Positions 16,821-26,238 of a stretch of 64,000 bases of DNA are shown piece by piece. A program made the position numbers and the translations under genes. The DNA comes from Olivibacter sitiensis DSM 17696 (GTDB taxonomy: Bacteria > Bacteroidota > Bacteroidia > Sphingobacteriales > Sphingobacteriaceae): contig NZ_ATZA01000002.1 in NCBI RefSeq assembly GCF_000427965.1, forward strand, positions 1 to 64,000, written 5' to 3'. The first letter of the stretch is position 1, and every line of letters begins with the position of its first letter. The notes beneath the pieces are model-generated. The model was not told the origin of the DNA. It ran no database searches and saw only the letters and a list, made by a program, of their open reading frames with translations.

Positions 16821-19800
16821 ATGAAGAGATTGTTTACTCCATGCTTAGTCTTGCTCGCGACTTTTTCATCGCTGGCCCAGACAGCACCGCAATGGATCCG
16901 TTATCCTTCTGTTTCACCCGACGGGAAACAGATCGCATTCACCTACAAAGGCGATATCTACACCGTTCCCAGCACTGGCGGCGAAGCCCGTCAGCTCACC
17001 GTGCACGAAGCGCACGATTTCATGCCCGTCTGGAGCAAGGACAGCAAGCAGATTGCCTTTGCTTCGGACCGATATGGCAATTTCGATGTTTTTGTGATGA
17101 GCGCAACCGGTGGCCAGGCAAAACGCCTTACCTACCATTCCAACGACGAAGTTCCCTACAGTTTCTCCCACGACAACAGTTCCATCCTTTTTGGCGGCGT
17201 TCGTCAAGATGCGGTATTACATCGTCAATACCCTACCGCTTCGCAGCCCGAGCTTTATGCCGTGCCTGTCGCTGGTGGCCGTGTAGACCAAATCCTAACC
17301 GTACCAGCAGAGTGGGTACAGGTAAGCAAGGATGGCAACAAACTGATATACCACGACAAAAAAGGGGGTGAAAACGAGTGGCGCAAACACCACCAATCGT
17401 CCATAGCCAGGGATATTTGGCTTTATGATAAAACGAATGATAAGCACGAAAAAATAACGACATTCTATGGCGAGAATCGAAATCCGCTTTTTGCAGACGA
17501 TGAGCAAGGCATGTACTACTTAAGTGAAGAAGACGGAACATTCAACATATTCAAGTCTAGCCTTTCACAAAAGGGAGACAAACGACAAGTCACGCATTTC
17601 AAGAAATTTCCGGTACGTTTCCTGAGCAAGTCAAACAGCGACCTGCTCTGCTTTGGATACGACGGAGAAGTATATACCTTGACCGATGGCCAAGAGCCGA
17701 AAAAAGTAGACATTGCCATCCATGCACAGGACAAGAGCAACAATGACGGCATCGTCACCATCAGTAGCGGTATCAGGGAATTTGACATCTCTCCCAACGG
17801 AAAAGAAATAGCCTTCATAGCGAGAGGCGAAGTGCTGGTATCTTCTGTGGATGGCAAATTGACCAAAAGAATAACCAATACGCCAGAACAGGAACGCTTT
17901 GTAAAATTCACCCCAGACGGCAAGTCCATCATCTATTCCAGTGAACGAAATGGCAAGTGGCGTATCTACCAAACCACCAAAACACGGGAGGAAGAACCCT
18001 TCTTCTTTGCCTCCACCCTATTGGAAGAAAAGGAATTACTGAGCAATGAAAATGACAACTATATGCCCGCAATCTCTCCGGATGGGAAAAAACTGGCATT
18101 TATAGAAAATAGGCGCAGCCTAAAGGTGATGGACATTACGTCAAAACAGATCGTCACATTGCTCACGCCAGAGCAGTTGTTTTACATGCAAGATGGGGAT
18201 CAATATTTCACCTGGAGTCCCGATAGCAAGTGGCTGCTGGCTACCTACAGGCCCACCATGTCCAATGGGGAAGTCGTGTTGTTGGATGCCTCGGGCAAGC
18301 AGCCTATGAAAAACCTCACCCAAAGCGGTTATAGTGACGGCAATGCCAAGTGGGTGAACAATGGTAAGCAGATGATCTGGTTCAGCAACCGCGACGGCAT
18401 GAAGGCCCATGCCAATAGCGGGAGTTCGCAACGCGATGTGTACAGCTTGTTCTTCACTCAGGAAGCCTGGGATAGGTACAGTCTCGACAAGGACGATTTC
18501 AACCTGTTAAAGGAAATTGAAGATCTCCAAAAAAAGGATAAGGAGAAAAAGGACGACAAGGAGAAAAAAGAGGACAGTAAAGAAAAGGCGACAGTATCCG
18601 ATCTACGCTTCGATTGGGATGGCCTCGAAGAGAGAAAGGCCCGCTTGACCATTCATTCATCCAGTCTAGGAGATGCCGTACTATCCAAAGATGGCGAAAA
18701 ACTATATTATCTCTCCAGTTTTGAAAAAGGGATGAACCTATGGAGCACCAATTTACGCACAAAGGAAACCAAAATGGAGATTGCATTGAACGGAAGTTCC
18801 GGCAGCCTCGTTTGGGACAAGGAAATGAAGAACCTGTATCTCTTAAGTGGCGGTAGTATCTCAAAAATCAACCCAGAAAACAACAAAAGAGAATCCATCA
18901 GCTTTGCCGGTGATATACAGCTCGACAACGATGCCGAGAGAAAATATATGTTTGACCACGTGTGGCTGCGCACCAAGGGAATGTTCTATACACCCAACAT
19001 GCACCATGCCGACTGGGAAGCACTGCGGCCCGAATACGCCAAATATTTACCCCATATAGGCAATAGCTACGAGTTTGCCGAAATGCTCTCAGAAATGTTG
19101 GGCGAGCTCAATGTGTCACATTCCGGTGCCCGGTATAGCCGCAATATCCCCGAGGCCGATGCCACCGCATCGCTGGGCATATTGATGGATTACAACTATA
19201 AGGACAAGGGCATCAAAATAGCCGAAATACTCCAAGGAGGTCCATTGGACAAGGCTAGTATGAAGGTGAAACCAGGAATGATCATAGAGCGCATAGATGG
19301 AACAGACATCGATACCAAGCAGGATATTGCAGCCTATCTCAATCGCAAAGCGGACAAATTCACCCTGTTAGATGTGTTCGATCCCGCAAGCGGACAAAAG
19401 CAGCAAGTCACCGTTAAGCCTATTTCCCTAGCGGCCGAAAATCAATTGCTGTACAAACGTTGGGTAAAGAAAAACCAAGCCGAGGTAGATAGCGCTAGCG
19501 GCGGAACCTTGGGTTATGTACATATTCCCGGCATGAGCGATGGCCCGTACCGCAATACCTACGAGGAGATGATGGGCAAATATGCCGACAAAAAGGCCGT
19601 CATCGTGGACACCCGCTTCAACAGTGGTGGCGACCTGGTCTCCGATCTGGCCATGTTCTTCACGGGCGAGAAATTCCTGGATTACGCCACCGAGGATCGT
19701 TCCGTGGGATACGAGCCTACGTTCAGATGGACGAAACCCACTTTGGCTATGTTCAACGAGGCAAACTATAGCGATGGACATTGCTTTTCCTGTGGCTATA

Positions 19801-20057
19801 CCGATCTTGGCATTGGCAAGACCGTAGGAATGCCTGTGCCTGGCACCTGTAGCTTTGCCGGATGGGAGATGCTGCCCGATGGCACCCGTTGGGGAGCAGT
19901 GCCCATCAGCGCCAAGAACAAGGCCGGTGAGTGGCTGGAGAACAACGAGACCAAGCCCAGTATCGAAATCAAAAATATGCCTGGCATCATAGACCATGGA
20001 AGAGATCAACAGCTGGAAACAGCCATACACGAACTGGCTTCTGAAGTGACTAACTAA
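16821..20057 (+). CDS. tricorn-type S41 protease with beta-propeller and PDZ
   Basis: A protein of 1,078 residues with a signal peptide (CLVLLATFSSLAQ). It starts with TolB/PD40-like beta-propeller repeats (PSVSPDGKQIAFTYKGDIYTV and similar). A very Lys/Asp/Glu-rich linker of about 30 residues follows near 570-600, then a C1-type helical domain, a PDZ (SLGILMDYNY...GMIIERIDG) and an S41 catalytic domain. Catalytic candidates by comparison with tricorn are His767 in NVSHSGA and Ser984 in YSDGH; a late Glu in ENNETKPSIE may complete the set. Tricorn-type enzymes cut short peptides. Here a signal peptide implies the periplasm. It is monocistronic, ending in a strong terminator. Confidence 0.9.
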   Translation: MKRLFTPCLVLLATFSSLAQTAPQWIRYPSVSPDGKQIAFTYKGDIYTVPSTGGEARQLTVHEAHDFMPVWSKDSKQIAFASDRYGNFDVFVMSATGGQAKRLTYHSNDEVPYSFSHDNSSILFGGVRQDAVLHRQYPTASQPELYAVPVAGGRVDQILTVPAEWVQVSKDGNKLIYHDKKGGENEWRKHHQSSIARDIWLYDKTNDKHEKITTFYGENRNPLFADDEQGMYYLSEEDGTFNIFKSSLSQKGDKRQVTHFKKFPVRFLSKSNSDLLCFGYDGEVYTLTDGQEPKKVDIAIHAQDKSNNDGIVTISSGIREFDISPNGKEIAFIARGEVLVSSVDGKLTKRITNTPEQERFVKFTPDGKSIIYSSERNGKWRIYQTTKTREEEPFFFASTLLEEKELLSNENDNYMPAISPDGKKLAFIENRRSLKVMDITSKQIVTLLTPEQLFYMQDGDQYFTWSPDSKWLLATYRPTMSNGEVVLLDASGKQPMKNLTQSGYSDGNAKWVNNGKQMIWFSNRDGMKAHANSGSSQRDVYSLFFTQEAWDRYSLDKDDFNLLKEIEDLQKKDKEKKDDKEKKEDSKEKATVSDLRFDWDGLEERKARLTIHSSSLGDAVLSKDGEKLYYLSSFEKGMNLWSTNLRTKETKMEIALNGSSGSLVWDKEMKNLYLLSGGSISKINPENNKRESISFAGDIQLDNDAERKYMFDHVWLRTKGMFYTPNMHHADWEALRPEYAKYLPHIGNSYEFAEMLSEMLGELNVSHSGARYSRNIPEADATASLGILMDYNYKDKGIKIAEILQGGPLDKASMKVKPGMIIERIDGTDIDTKQDIAAYLNRKADKFTLLDVFDPASGQKQQVTVKPISLAAENQLLYKRWVKKNQAEVDSASGGTLGYVHIPGMSDGPYRNTYEEMMGKYADKKAVIVDTRFNSGGDLVSDLAMFFTGEKFLDYATEDRSVGYEPTFRWTKPTLAMFNEANYSDGHCFSCGYTDLGIGKTVGMPVPGTCSFAGWEMLPDGTRWGAVPISAKNKAGEWLENNETKPSIEIKNMPGIIDHGRDQQLETAIHELASEVTN

Positions 20058-20108
20058 AAAAGCAGGCCTGAACCCTTCCTTTCTTTAAAGGGTTCAGGCC
20101 TTGCTTTT
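20058..20108. terminator. bidirectional intrinsic terminator
   Basis: A 13-bp perfect stem, GGCCTGAACCCTT at 20065-20077 pairing with 20088-20100, plus outer AGCA/TGCT. It is flanked by A-runs on the left and T-runs on the right. It lies between the convergent tricorn-like and alpha/beta hydrolase genes and overlaps the end of the latter, so it can stop transcription from both sides. Confidence 0.9.
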
Positions 20109-21102
20109 ACTGCTTTAAAAAATGGAGCAAGGGCAAAAGAAAGCGTTCATAGGATTCGATATGAGGAAGATGCCCTATCCCTTCAATCTCTACAAGTTCC
20201 GCATTTCTTATTTTCTCGGCAGTTTCCCTGCCCAATTTTGGGTAGTTGCCAAGTAGTTCCTGCGCTTCCTTTGGTGCCTTGGCCTTGCCAAGAGCCGTTC
20301 TATCCCTTTGTCCTATGACCAACAACGTGGGCATTGATAGATTCCCGAACTCGTAGCAAACAGGCTGGGTAAATATCATATCATACAATAAGGCCGAGTT
20401 CCAGGCCACACGTGGATAATCGACACTGGCAAGCCAACCTGCCGAAAGCGCCAGCCACCTATCATATTCGGGCTTCCATTGATTGTCATAGTAAAAAGTC
20501 AGCTGATATTGTTTCATTTTTTCATAAGTCTGGGCCAATTCGCCCTCGTACCATTCCTCCACCGCTTGATACGGCACATGGATTTTCCAATCCTCCAAAC
20601 CTATTGGATTTTCCAATATCAGCTTTTCTACCATATCGGGATAAGATAGCGCAAATCGTGTGGCCAACATGCCTCCCATAGAATGCCCAAGCAGACTGAT
20701 TCTATCAATTCCCAAACTATCTAACAGGCCTTTTGTATTGCTTGCCAAGAGCTGAAACGTATATTGTATGCTCACCGGTTTAGAGGACTTGCCAAAGCCG
20801 ATTTGATCTGGTACGATAACCCTATAGCCTTCATCGCTTAAATCTTTTGCCGTTTGTTCCCAATAAGCGCCATTGAAATTCTTGCCATGCAACAATACGA
20901 CTACCCGTCCATTTGGTTTTTGTGGCCTCACGTCCATAAAGGCCATTTGCAAATGTTCACCCTGAATGCTTACGTGATGATATTTCACCTCAAACGGGTA
21001 ATCAAATCCCTCCAGATTGGGCCCGTAATTGGATTGTGCACACAGTATGGGACAAAACAGTGTAAACAAGCAAATAATCCCTACATTCTTCAGATAATTC
21101 AT
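20107..21102 (-). CDS. secreted alpha/beta hydrolase
   Basis: 331 residues from ATG at 21102 (the longer frame would begin with TTG at 21108). A signal peptide (LFTLFCPILCAQ) is followed by an alpha/beta-hydrolase fold: oxyanion strand VVLLHGKNFNG, nucleophile elbow GHSMGG, acid Asp in VIGQRDRTA, and the catalytic His in GIGHLPHIE. The sequence resembles epoxide-hydrolase or haloperoxidase-like enzymes; the substrate cannot be deduced. The metallophosphoesterase gene ends 14 bp upstream in the same direction, so the two are probably cotranscribed. Confidence 0.9.
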   Translation of the reverse strand: MNYLKNVGIICLFTLFCPILCAQSNYGPNLEGFDYPFEVKYHHVSIQGEHLQMAFMDVRPQKPNGRVVVLLHGKNFNGAYWEQTAKDLSDEGYRVIVPDQIGFGKSSKPVSIQYTFQLLASNTKGLLDSLGIDRISLLGHSMGGMLATRFALSYPDMVEKLILENPIGLEDWKIHVPYQAVEEWYEGELAQTYEKMKQYQLTFYYDNQWKPEYDRWLALSAGWLASVDYPRVAWNSALLYDMIFTQPVCYEFGNLSMPTLLVIGQRDRTALGKAKAPKEAQELLGNYPKLGRETAEKIRNAELVEIEGIGHLPHIESYERFLLPLLHFLKQ

Positions 21103-21116
21103 AGTCAAGCAACTTT

Positions 21117-22265
21117 TTACTTATGTTTATTTATGTCGTTAATTAGTGCCTCCAGGCTTTCTTCCTCTGCAACGATACGTTCTGGCTGTCCACTAGCTTC
21201 ATTCCTGTGCCACTTTACCAGTCGGATGCAACCTTCAGCCAATTCTATCCCCGTAATGGTACCATCATCAAAACAACAACAACCAGTATTGAAATAAGAT
21301 GGCTTGAGGTGACCATAGTCCATTTGTAGAACATCGTACTCTCTCAATCTTCTAGGTATTTCCTTCAATATCCTTGCTTCCTCGTCTGTGTTTTTCTCCC
21401 TTCTGGCCTTATCCAATCTCAGGTACAGACGCTCCAGATGGCTCAATGAATTGAATACAGGTTGATGGGTATGCCCCGTTATCAATAAGAGGTTGTTTTG
21501 CCGGGCGCTCCATTCGTACATCAATTGATTGTGCACGGATTTAAGTCGATTGTCATGCGCAGGAGTATTGATATTGATTCTCAAAAAGCTTTGTAATGGA
21601 GCCCAAATATAGGTTACAAACCATACACTGAACTTATTGCCATCGCTCTGCTTATCCCCTTGATGTCCATGTGTACAAAAAATATCAAAATGATTGCCAG
21701 TAGGAAAATTCAAACGAATGACCATTGCCCCTAGCATCCTCACCGACCTTCCGTAAATCTCTTTCAGATAGATTGGTGCCAAGGGGTCTAAATGCCAAAA
21801 GACGTCATGATTGCCATATATCTTGGCCATCGCCTTTCGCCGGTGAAATTTTGCCTCGGCCGCAAAACTGCGCTTGTTCTGGGACATAATGCTGAAGATA
21901 TTGTACTTCCAGAAATCTTCGCTATCCCCCAAATTGATATAATAGGCCTTTTGCTTGTTGTAGTAATTCAAAGCAGCCACATAATTGTCTTCGGCAGCCG
22001 CAAATTCGTCACTTCCTCCCTTATTTCCTTTATGCTGATCGCTCAATATGATGATCGGATTGCTTTTATCCATGTCCCATTCAAATAAACTATCGCTATC
22101 TGCACGCGTACACTGTTCATACAAATACGACAGTGACTCGAATACATCTTCCTTAATGGGAGCTGAAGAAACTTTATTGGCAAAATAGACAATGGGCTTC
22201 CGCAAGAAAAAATTAAGTACCTTTCTTATAGGATGAGCAATTATAGCAAGCAGTTTTATTATCAT
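21117..22265 (-). CDS. calcineurin-like metallophosphoesterase
   Basis: A protein of 382 residues. The metal-binding blocks appear in order: IILSDQHKGN, NLGDSEDFW, YGNHDVFW, FCTHGHQGD and ITGHTHQP. That is the DxH-GD-GNHD-H-GHxH set of the family, with the first Asp in SDQH. An N-terminal hydrophobic stretch may tether it to the membrane. The family includes UDP-diacylglucosamine pyrophosphatase-like and many uncharacterised phosphoesterases; this one is larger than LpxH and I do not assign a substrate. It is followed 14 bp later by the alpha/beta hydrolase gene. Confidence 0.9.
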   Translation of the reverse strand: MIIKLLAIIAHPIRKVLNFFLRKPIVYFANKVSSAPIKEDVFESLSYLYEQCTRADSDSLFEWDMDKSNPIIILSDQHKGNKGGSDEFAAAEDNYVAALNYYNKQKAYYINLGDSEDFWKYNIFSIMSQNKRSFAAEAKFHRRKAMAKIYGNHDVFWHLDPLAPIYLKEIYGRSVRMLGAMVIRLNFPTGNHFDIFCTHGHQGDKQSDGNKFSVWFVTYIWAPLQSFLRININTPAHDNRLKSVHNQLMYEWSARQNNLLLITGHTHQPVFNSLSHLERLYLRLDKARREKNTDEEARILKEIPRRLREYDVLQMDYGHLKPSYFNTGCCCFDDGTITGIELAEGCIRLVKWHRNEASGQPERIVAEEESLEALINDINKHK

Positions 22266-22337
22266 TCAGCCGTCTTTATCCACAAAAATGCAATCTTTGA
22301 TATTAACTTCCCATTAAACTTGCAAGGTGGTATTCCA

Positions 22338-23561
22338 TTAAGCATACTTCTCTTGCTCACCTACTACCCACTCACTGTATTTCCCTTTTATAGGATAAAA
22401 TATACTTACAATTGCAAAAGCTGCCAAAAAGGAAAGCGACAGCCAATACCCCTGAATTAGGTAGTCTAGAAATAAGAAAGTCAAAAACATACGTGTCAAC
22501 TCTATGTAATAGGCATAGCTCTTATGATCCAATAATGCTCCGCAATTAATCAAGGTAAGTACCAAGAGTACGCATATGAACACAAAAGACACCCCATCCA
22601 TATACTTGTAGAGCAACACGGTAAAAAATAGCACAATCAAGGCCAATGCAAGCTGTATGTTGATGTAAGATTTATAAGTGGACGACATGGGAAGCTTATT
22701 CTGATAGATCCTCAGCCTTCTCTCCAGTATGGGCCTTATACGAGGGTTCATGCTTTCGGGTCCTCCAAATAACAGTTTCAATTTATTTTTCCACTTCTTC
22801 TCTCTGCCCATTGCCACCCAAATCTCCATGTAGTAGTGAAAATGCGCCCATAGAAAGCCATAGCTCGTAAGAGGGTGGACGATCCCGTAAGTGGGTTCTT
22901 CCTCCTCTTCCACATAAGTGCCGAAAAGCTTATCCCAGAAAATGAATATATCGCCATAGTTTTTGTCCAGGTATTTTTCGTTGGCCGCATGGTGCACCCG
23001 ATGATGGGATGGTGTTACCATGATTTTTTCGATCCATCCCAACTTGCCTATCATACGCGTGTGCGTAAAGAAAGAATAAACCCCGTGCAGTAAGAGAATG
23101 GGGATTACCATATCGGGATGAAAGCCCACAAGCGGCAAGATGGACCAGAAAACCGTTCGAATAAAGGCCTGAAACAAGGTAATCCTCGCCGCCGCACTGT
23201 AGTTAAACTCTTCACTTTGGTGATGGACGATATGGGCAGCCCAGAAAAAATTGATCTCGTGCCCCAAGCGATGATACCAGTACCACACCAAATCGGTAGC
23301 CAACAACAAGAATATCCAAACATACCATTGCTTTCCTATTTCGAAAAGATGAAAGTGCTCGTAAACATAATAATAAACTGAATAGAAGATAGCCGAGAAA
23401 AAAAGATCGAACAGGCGATCAGCTATGCCTACAGAGAGATTGGCTACAGTGCTCTCGTATTTGAATACGCCAACCTTATTTGCCTTTTTGGAATAGAAAT
23501 ATTCTATCCAGATTATCAAAAGTATAGCAGGAATGCCTAAAGCGATATAATTTAGTTCCAT
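22338..23561 (-). CDS. sterol-desaturase/fatty-acid-hydroxylase family protein
   Basis: 407 residues from Met at 23561; an upstream in-frame Met at 23630 would add 23 residues without family likeness. It is a multi-span membrane protein with the histidine clusters of the di-iron family: HRLGH, HIVHHQ and HHRVHH. Members hydroxylate or desaturate lipids, and some are alkylglycerol monooxygenase-like. The C-terminal third adds several more membrane helices, which resembles the alkylglycerol-monooxygenase-like subgroup. The substrate is not determined. It is 72 bp upstream of the phosphoesterase gene in the same direction. Confidence 0.85.
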   Translation of the reverse strand: MELNYIALGIPAILLIIWIEYFYSKKANKVGVFKYESTVANLSVGIADRLFDLFFSAIFYSVYYYVYEHFHLFEIGKQWYVWIFLLLATDLVWYWYHRLGHEINFFWAAHIVHHQSEEFNYSAAARITLFQAFIRTVFWSILPLVGFHPDMVIPILLLHGVYSFFTHTRMIGKLGWIEKIMVTPSHHRVHHAANEKYLDKNYGDIFIFWDKLFGTYVEEEEEPTYGIVHPLTSYGFLWAHFHYYMEIWVAMGREKKWKNKLKLLFGGPESMNPRIRPILERRLRIYQNKLPMSSTYKSYINIQLALALIVLFFTVLLYKYMDGVSFVFICVLLVLTLINCGALLDHKSYAYYIELTRMFLTFLFLDYLIQGYWLSLSFLAAFAIVSIFYPIKGKYSEWVVGEQEKYA

Positions 23562-23671
23562 AAGTTCTGTCCATTTATTCGTGTAGATACCCGCACCACT
23601 AAATCCAAAACTAATTAATAATGTCCGCAATGGCTTGCTTTTGGCACCGCAGACAAACTAAAAATTACTTA

Positions 23672-23700
23672 AAAAAAACAAAAGCTCGGATATACCGAGC
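23672..23700 (-). terminator. intrinsic terminator of the M20 dipeptidase gene
   Basis: On the minus strand the perfect hairpin GCTCGG-TATAT-CCGAGC (23684-23700) is followed by TTTTGTTTTTTTT. It lies about 100 bp after the stop of the dipeptidase gene and before the start of the desaturase-family gene. Confidence 0.85.
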
Positions 23701-23796
23701 CCTTGAAATTACCTTTGTGATAAGGAAAGGAAAAAATTGTTTTCATAGATAGATGTCCCTTTTGAAAACAATAGTTATGCCAAAGACAATGGCTTC

Positions 23797-25173
23797 TTAT
23801 TCTTTTTTGCTCAATTGCGCATAGAATTTATAAAACAAAGGAATAGTTTCGATTCCTTTAAAGTAATTGGCTATATCGTATTTTTCATTAGGGGAATGCA
23901 AATTATCACTGTCCAAGCCAAAGCCCATTAATACTGTTTTCAAACCCAAAACGTCTTCAAAAAGCGACACAATGGGAATGCTTCCTCCACCACGGCAAGG
24001 TATCGGATCTTTTCCAAAAGATTCTTTGATGGCCAAAGCAGCTGCTTTATATGCTATGCTGTCCGTAGGCGTCACAGCGGGTTCTCCTCCGTGATGCGGT
24101 GTCACCTTCACCTGTACATATGCGGGTGCTATGGATTCAAAATGCTTAGTAAACAATTCTGTTATTTTATCACTTTTCTGATTGGGTACCAATCGCATGG
24201 AGATCTTGGCATAGGCCTTTGAAGGCAATACCGTTTTTGCACCCTCACCTATATAACCACCCCATATGCCATTCACCTCTAAGGTGGGCCTGATTCCGGT
24301 ACGTTCTATGGTAGTATATCCTTTTTCTCCCCATAGTTCCTTGATGCCCAAGTCATCTTTATACTCTTCCTCCGAGAAAGGAGCATTGTTCAATGCCTTA
24401 CGCTCTTCCTCGCTCAGTTCTTGCACATCATCATAAAAACCTGGTATAGTAATTCTATTGTTTTCATCGTGCATGGAGGCAATCATCTTGGCCAATATCG
24501 TTGCTGGATTGGCAACCGCCCCACCATATACGCCTGAGTGAAGATCACGATTTGGTCCCGTCACCTCCACTTCCACATAGCTGAGGCCTCGCAAGCCCGT
24601 TTCCAATGAAGGATGTTCCAAGCTGATCATGGCTGTGTCGGAGATCAAGACTACGTCCGCCTGAAGGCGCTCCGTATTTTCCCGGACAAATATTTCCAAG
24701 TTTTTCGAGCCAACCTCTTCCTCACCTTCTATCATAAACTTGATATTGCAGGGAATGCCCCCATTTTTCTGCATCACCTCAAAGGCTTTCACATGCATGT
24801 ATACCTGGCCCTTGTCATCACAGGCGCCGCGAGCAAATATCTTACCGTCCCTGATGGTCGGCTCAAACGGCGGCGTATGCCACAACTCCAATGGTTCGGG
24901 GGGCTGCACATCGTAGTGACCGTACACCAAAACCGTAGGCAAGGATGCATCTACTGTTTTTTCACCATAGACAATGGGATTGCCAGCTGTAGGACAAACC
25001 TCTACCTGGTCGGCTCCAGCTTCCCGCAATTTTTCTGCTAGATAGTCTGCTGCTTTCAGTACATCTCCCTTATATTTGGAATCAGCACTGACTGATGGAA
25101 ACCGCAACAAGTCGAACAGCTCATCGAGAAAACGTTGTTTATTATTTTCTATATATTCGTTTATTGAAGACAT
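23797..25173 (-). CDS. M20-family dipeptidase
   Basis: 458 residues from ATG at 25173. The longer frame to 25317 would run into the upstream RES gene and adds nothing family-like. Two-zinc M20 peptidase: His86 and Asp88 in VYGHYDVQ, the bridging Asp119 or 120 in RGACDDKG, and the catalytic Glu pair in EGEEEVGS near 151-152. A late zinc His lies in LDSDNLHSPNE. A lid domain sits in the middle. Such cytosolic enzymes (CNDP/PepV-like) split dipeptides. It has its own terminator; the promoter should lie in the 58 bp after the RES gene. Confidence 0.93.
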   Translation of the reverse strand: MSSINEYIENNKQRFLDELFDLLRFPSVSADSKYKGDVLKAADYLAEKLREAGADQVEVCPTAGNPIVYGEKTVDASLPTVLVYGHYDVQPPEPLELWHTPPFEPTIRDGKIFARGACDDKGQVYMHVKAFEVMQKNGGIPCNIKFMIEGEEEVGSKNLEIFVRENTERLQADVVLISDTAMISLEHPSLETGLRGLSYVEVEVTGPNRDLHSGVYGGAVANPATILAKMIASMHDENNRITIPGFYDDVQELSEEERKALNNAPFSEEEYKDDLGIKELWGEKGYTTIERTGIRPTLEVNGIWGGYIGEGAKTVLPSKAYAKISMRLVPNQKSDKITELFTKHFESIAPAYVQVKVTPHHGGEPAVTPTDSIAYKAAALAIKESFGKDPIPCRGGGSIPIVSLFEDVLGLKTVLMGFGLDSDNLHSPNEKYDIANYFKGIETIPLFYKFYAQLSKKE

Positions 25174-25231
25174 AATACTTTTGTTGGTTTCTTGCAAACC
25201 TACAAAAACAAGGGACAAATGTGAAAAAAAC

Positions 25232-25699
25232 TTAAGTTCTGAGTTTGGCCAATAATCGGTAGTCGGTAGCAAAATCGACAATCCTACGATAAACAACCTT
25301 TGCAAATAGTTTGGCACGGGGATTCAAGATAATATTACGTTCTTCAGGGATCAACGCAGATGGAACGGAAAAGGCCACTATAGACTCATCTTCCAGCAAC
25401 TGCGTCCCCAGCCATTGAGTATAATCGATATCTAAAGACCATGAAGGCTTCAACTTAGCCAAATCAACCTCAAAAAACGATGCCTTTCCATCAGGAACCT
25501 CCATCTCCAACAGCGCCAAATCTTGCATCTGCTCCAGACCTTGGGCATGTACGTATTTTTCCAACAAAGCAAGGGAAATGAATTGACTAGCATAAATACA
25601 GGGCACTTTTGGCGGGTTCCAACGTCCGCCATAGAGCTTAGCACCAATCCCTTCTCTATCGGCTATATAAGACCTGGAAGCTAAGCGATAAGCCTTCAT
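25232..25699 (-). CDS. RES-domain toxin
   Basis: 155 residues from ATG at 25699. It matches the RES family, named for conserved Arg, Glu and Ser: YRLAS near the N-terminus, GGRWNPP (Arg26), LALLEKYVH (Glu47) and FSVPSALIPEERNIILNP (Ser114). Characterised members degrade NAD+ by phosphorolysis and arrest growth. Its start overlaps the stop of the upstream antitoxin gene as ATGA, giving tight translational coupling. The antitoxin-first order is the usual one for Xre/RES pairs. Confidence 0.9.
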   Translation of the reverse strand: MKAYRLASRSYIADREGIGAKLYGGRWNPPKVPCIYASQFISLALLEKYVHAQGLEQMQDLALLEMEVPDGKASFFEVDLAKLKPSWSLDIDYTQWLGTQLLEDESIVAFSVPSALIPEERNIILNPRAKLFAKVVYRRIVDFATDYRLLAKLRT

Positions 25700-26142
25700 A
25701 CATAAACACCGTGCTCTATTCTTCCCAACTCGTTGAGAAGGAGTTTTACCCCCCAAAAGGATTTTAGGGAAGAAAAGCCCAATTCATTACCAAGAATATT
25801 TTTGGGATGCATTAGCCATTCTTTGAATGTAGCTGGAGATGCAAATATGGCCGCACTCTTTTGAGCCAACAGCTGGATCTGCATGAGATGCTCCGCATAC
25901 AAACCCTCAAAAGGCTTTTCGTCTTTTATATACCGTTGTAGTGTGCGATCACTGATATGCAGGACTTCTGCCCATTCTGCCTGTGACAGCGGAAGAAGAT
26001 GGTCCAGTTCCAAAAATGCACTCATAGAAAACAGGACGGGTTCTTGCTGACTATTTTTGACATAGGCGGCGACCGCCTCCGCCGCCATAGTAGAACTATA
26101 ACCTGCGTCTTGTGAAGGATCGTTGTAATTTAATCTTTTCAT
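25696..26142 (-). CDS. Xre/ParS-type antitoxin of the RES toxin
   Basis: 148 residues from ATG at 26142, which has a strong purine-rich site (GGGAGGG) just upstream; a GTG at 26265 would overlap the divergent MFS gene. The middle holds a helix-turn-helix-like stretch (LSQAEWAEVLHISDRTLQRYIKDE), and the C-terminal half is of the DUF2384/MbcA-ParS toxin-binding type (ATFKEWLMHPKNILGN...LLLNELGRIEHGVYV). It should neutralise the RES toxin and repress its own promoter through the palindrome at 26161-26178. Confidence 0.88.
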   Translation of the reverse strand: MKRLNYNDPSQDAGYSSTMAAEAVAAYVKNSQQEPVLFSMSAFLELDHLLPLSQAEWAEVLHISDRTLQRYIKDEKPFEGLYAEHLMQIQLLAQKSAAIFASPATFKEWLMHPKNILGNELGFSSLKSFWGVKLLLNELGRIEHGVYV

Positions 26143-26160
26143 AAAGCCCTCCCTACTTTT

Positions 26161-26197
26161 GTCGCACCAAGGTACGACTTTTTTTTCGGGTTTCAAA
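26161..26197 (-). promoter_or_regulatory. promoter and operator of the Xre/RES pair
   Basis: On the minus strand a -33 TTTG (26194-26197) is separated by 19 bp from a -7-like TACCTTGG (26167-26174), close to the Bacteroidota consensus TTTG-N19-TAnnTTTG. The -7 box lies inside an imperfect palindrome, GTCGCACCAAGGTACGAC (26161-26178; 7 of 9 half-site positions pair). A repressor bound there would cover the promoter, which fits antitoxin autoregulation. Confidence 0.65.
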
Positions 26198-26238
26198 TTT
26201 TTCTTTCCCTTTCCCAAAATGAGTAAGTTTGCAATTGC

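Noticed and set aside
19428-20030. A 200-codon minus-strand frame opposite the tricorn-like protease
   Set aside because: It is antisense to the catalytic domain with conserved His and Ser; no features of its own.
25174-25317. N-terminal extension of the M20 dipeptidase
   Set aside because: It would overlap the RES toxin gene by 86 bp, and family likeness begins just after the Met at 25173.
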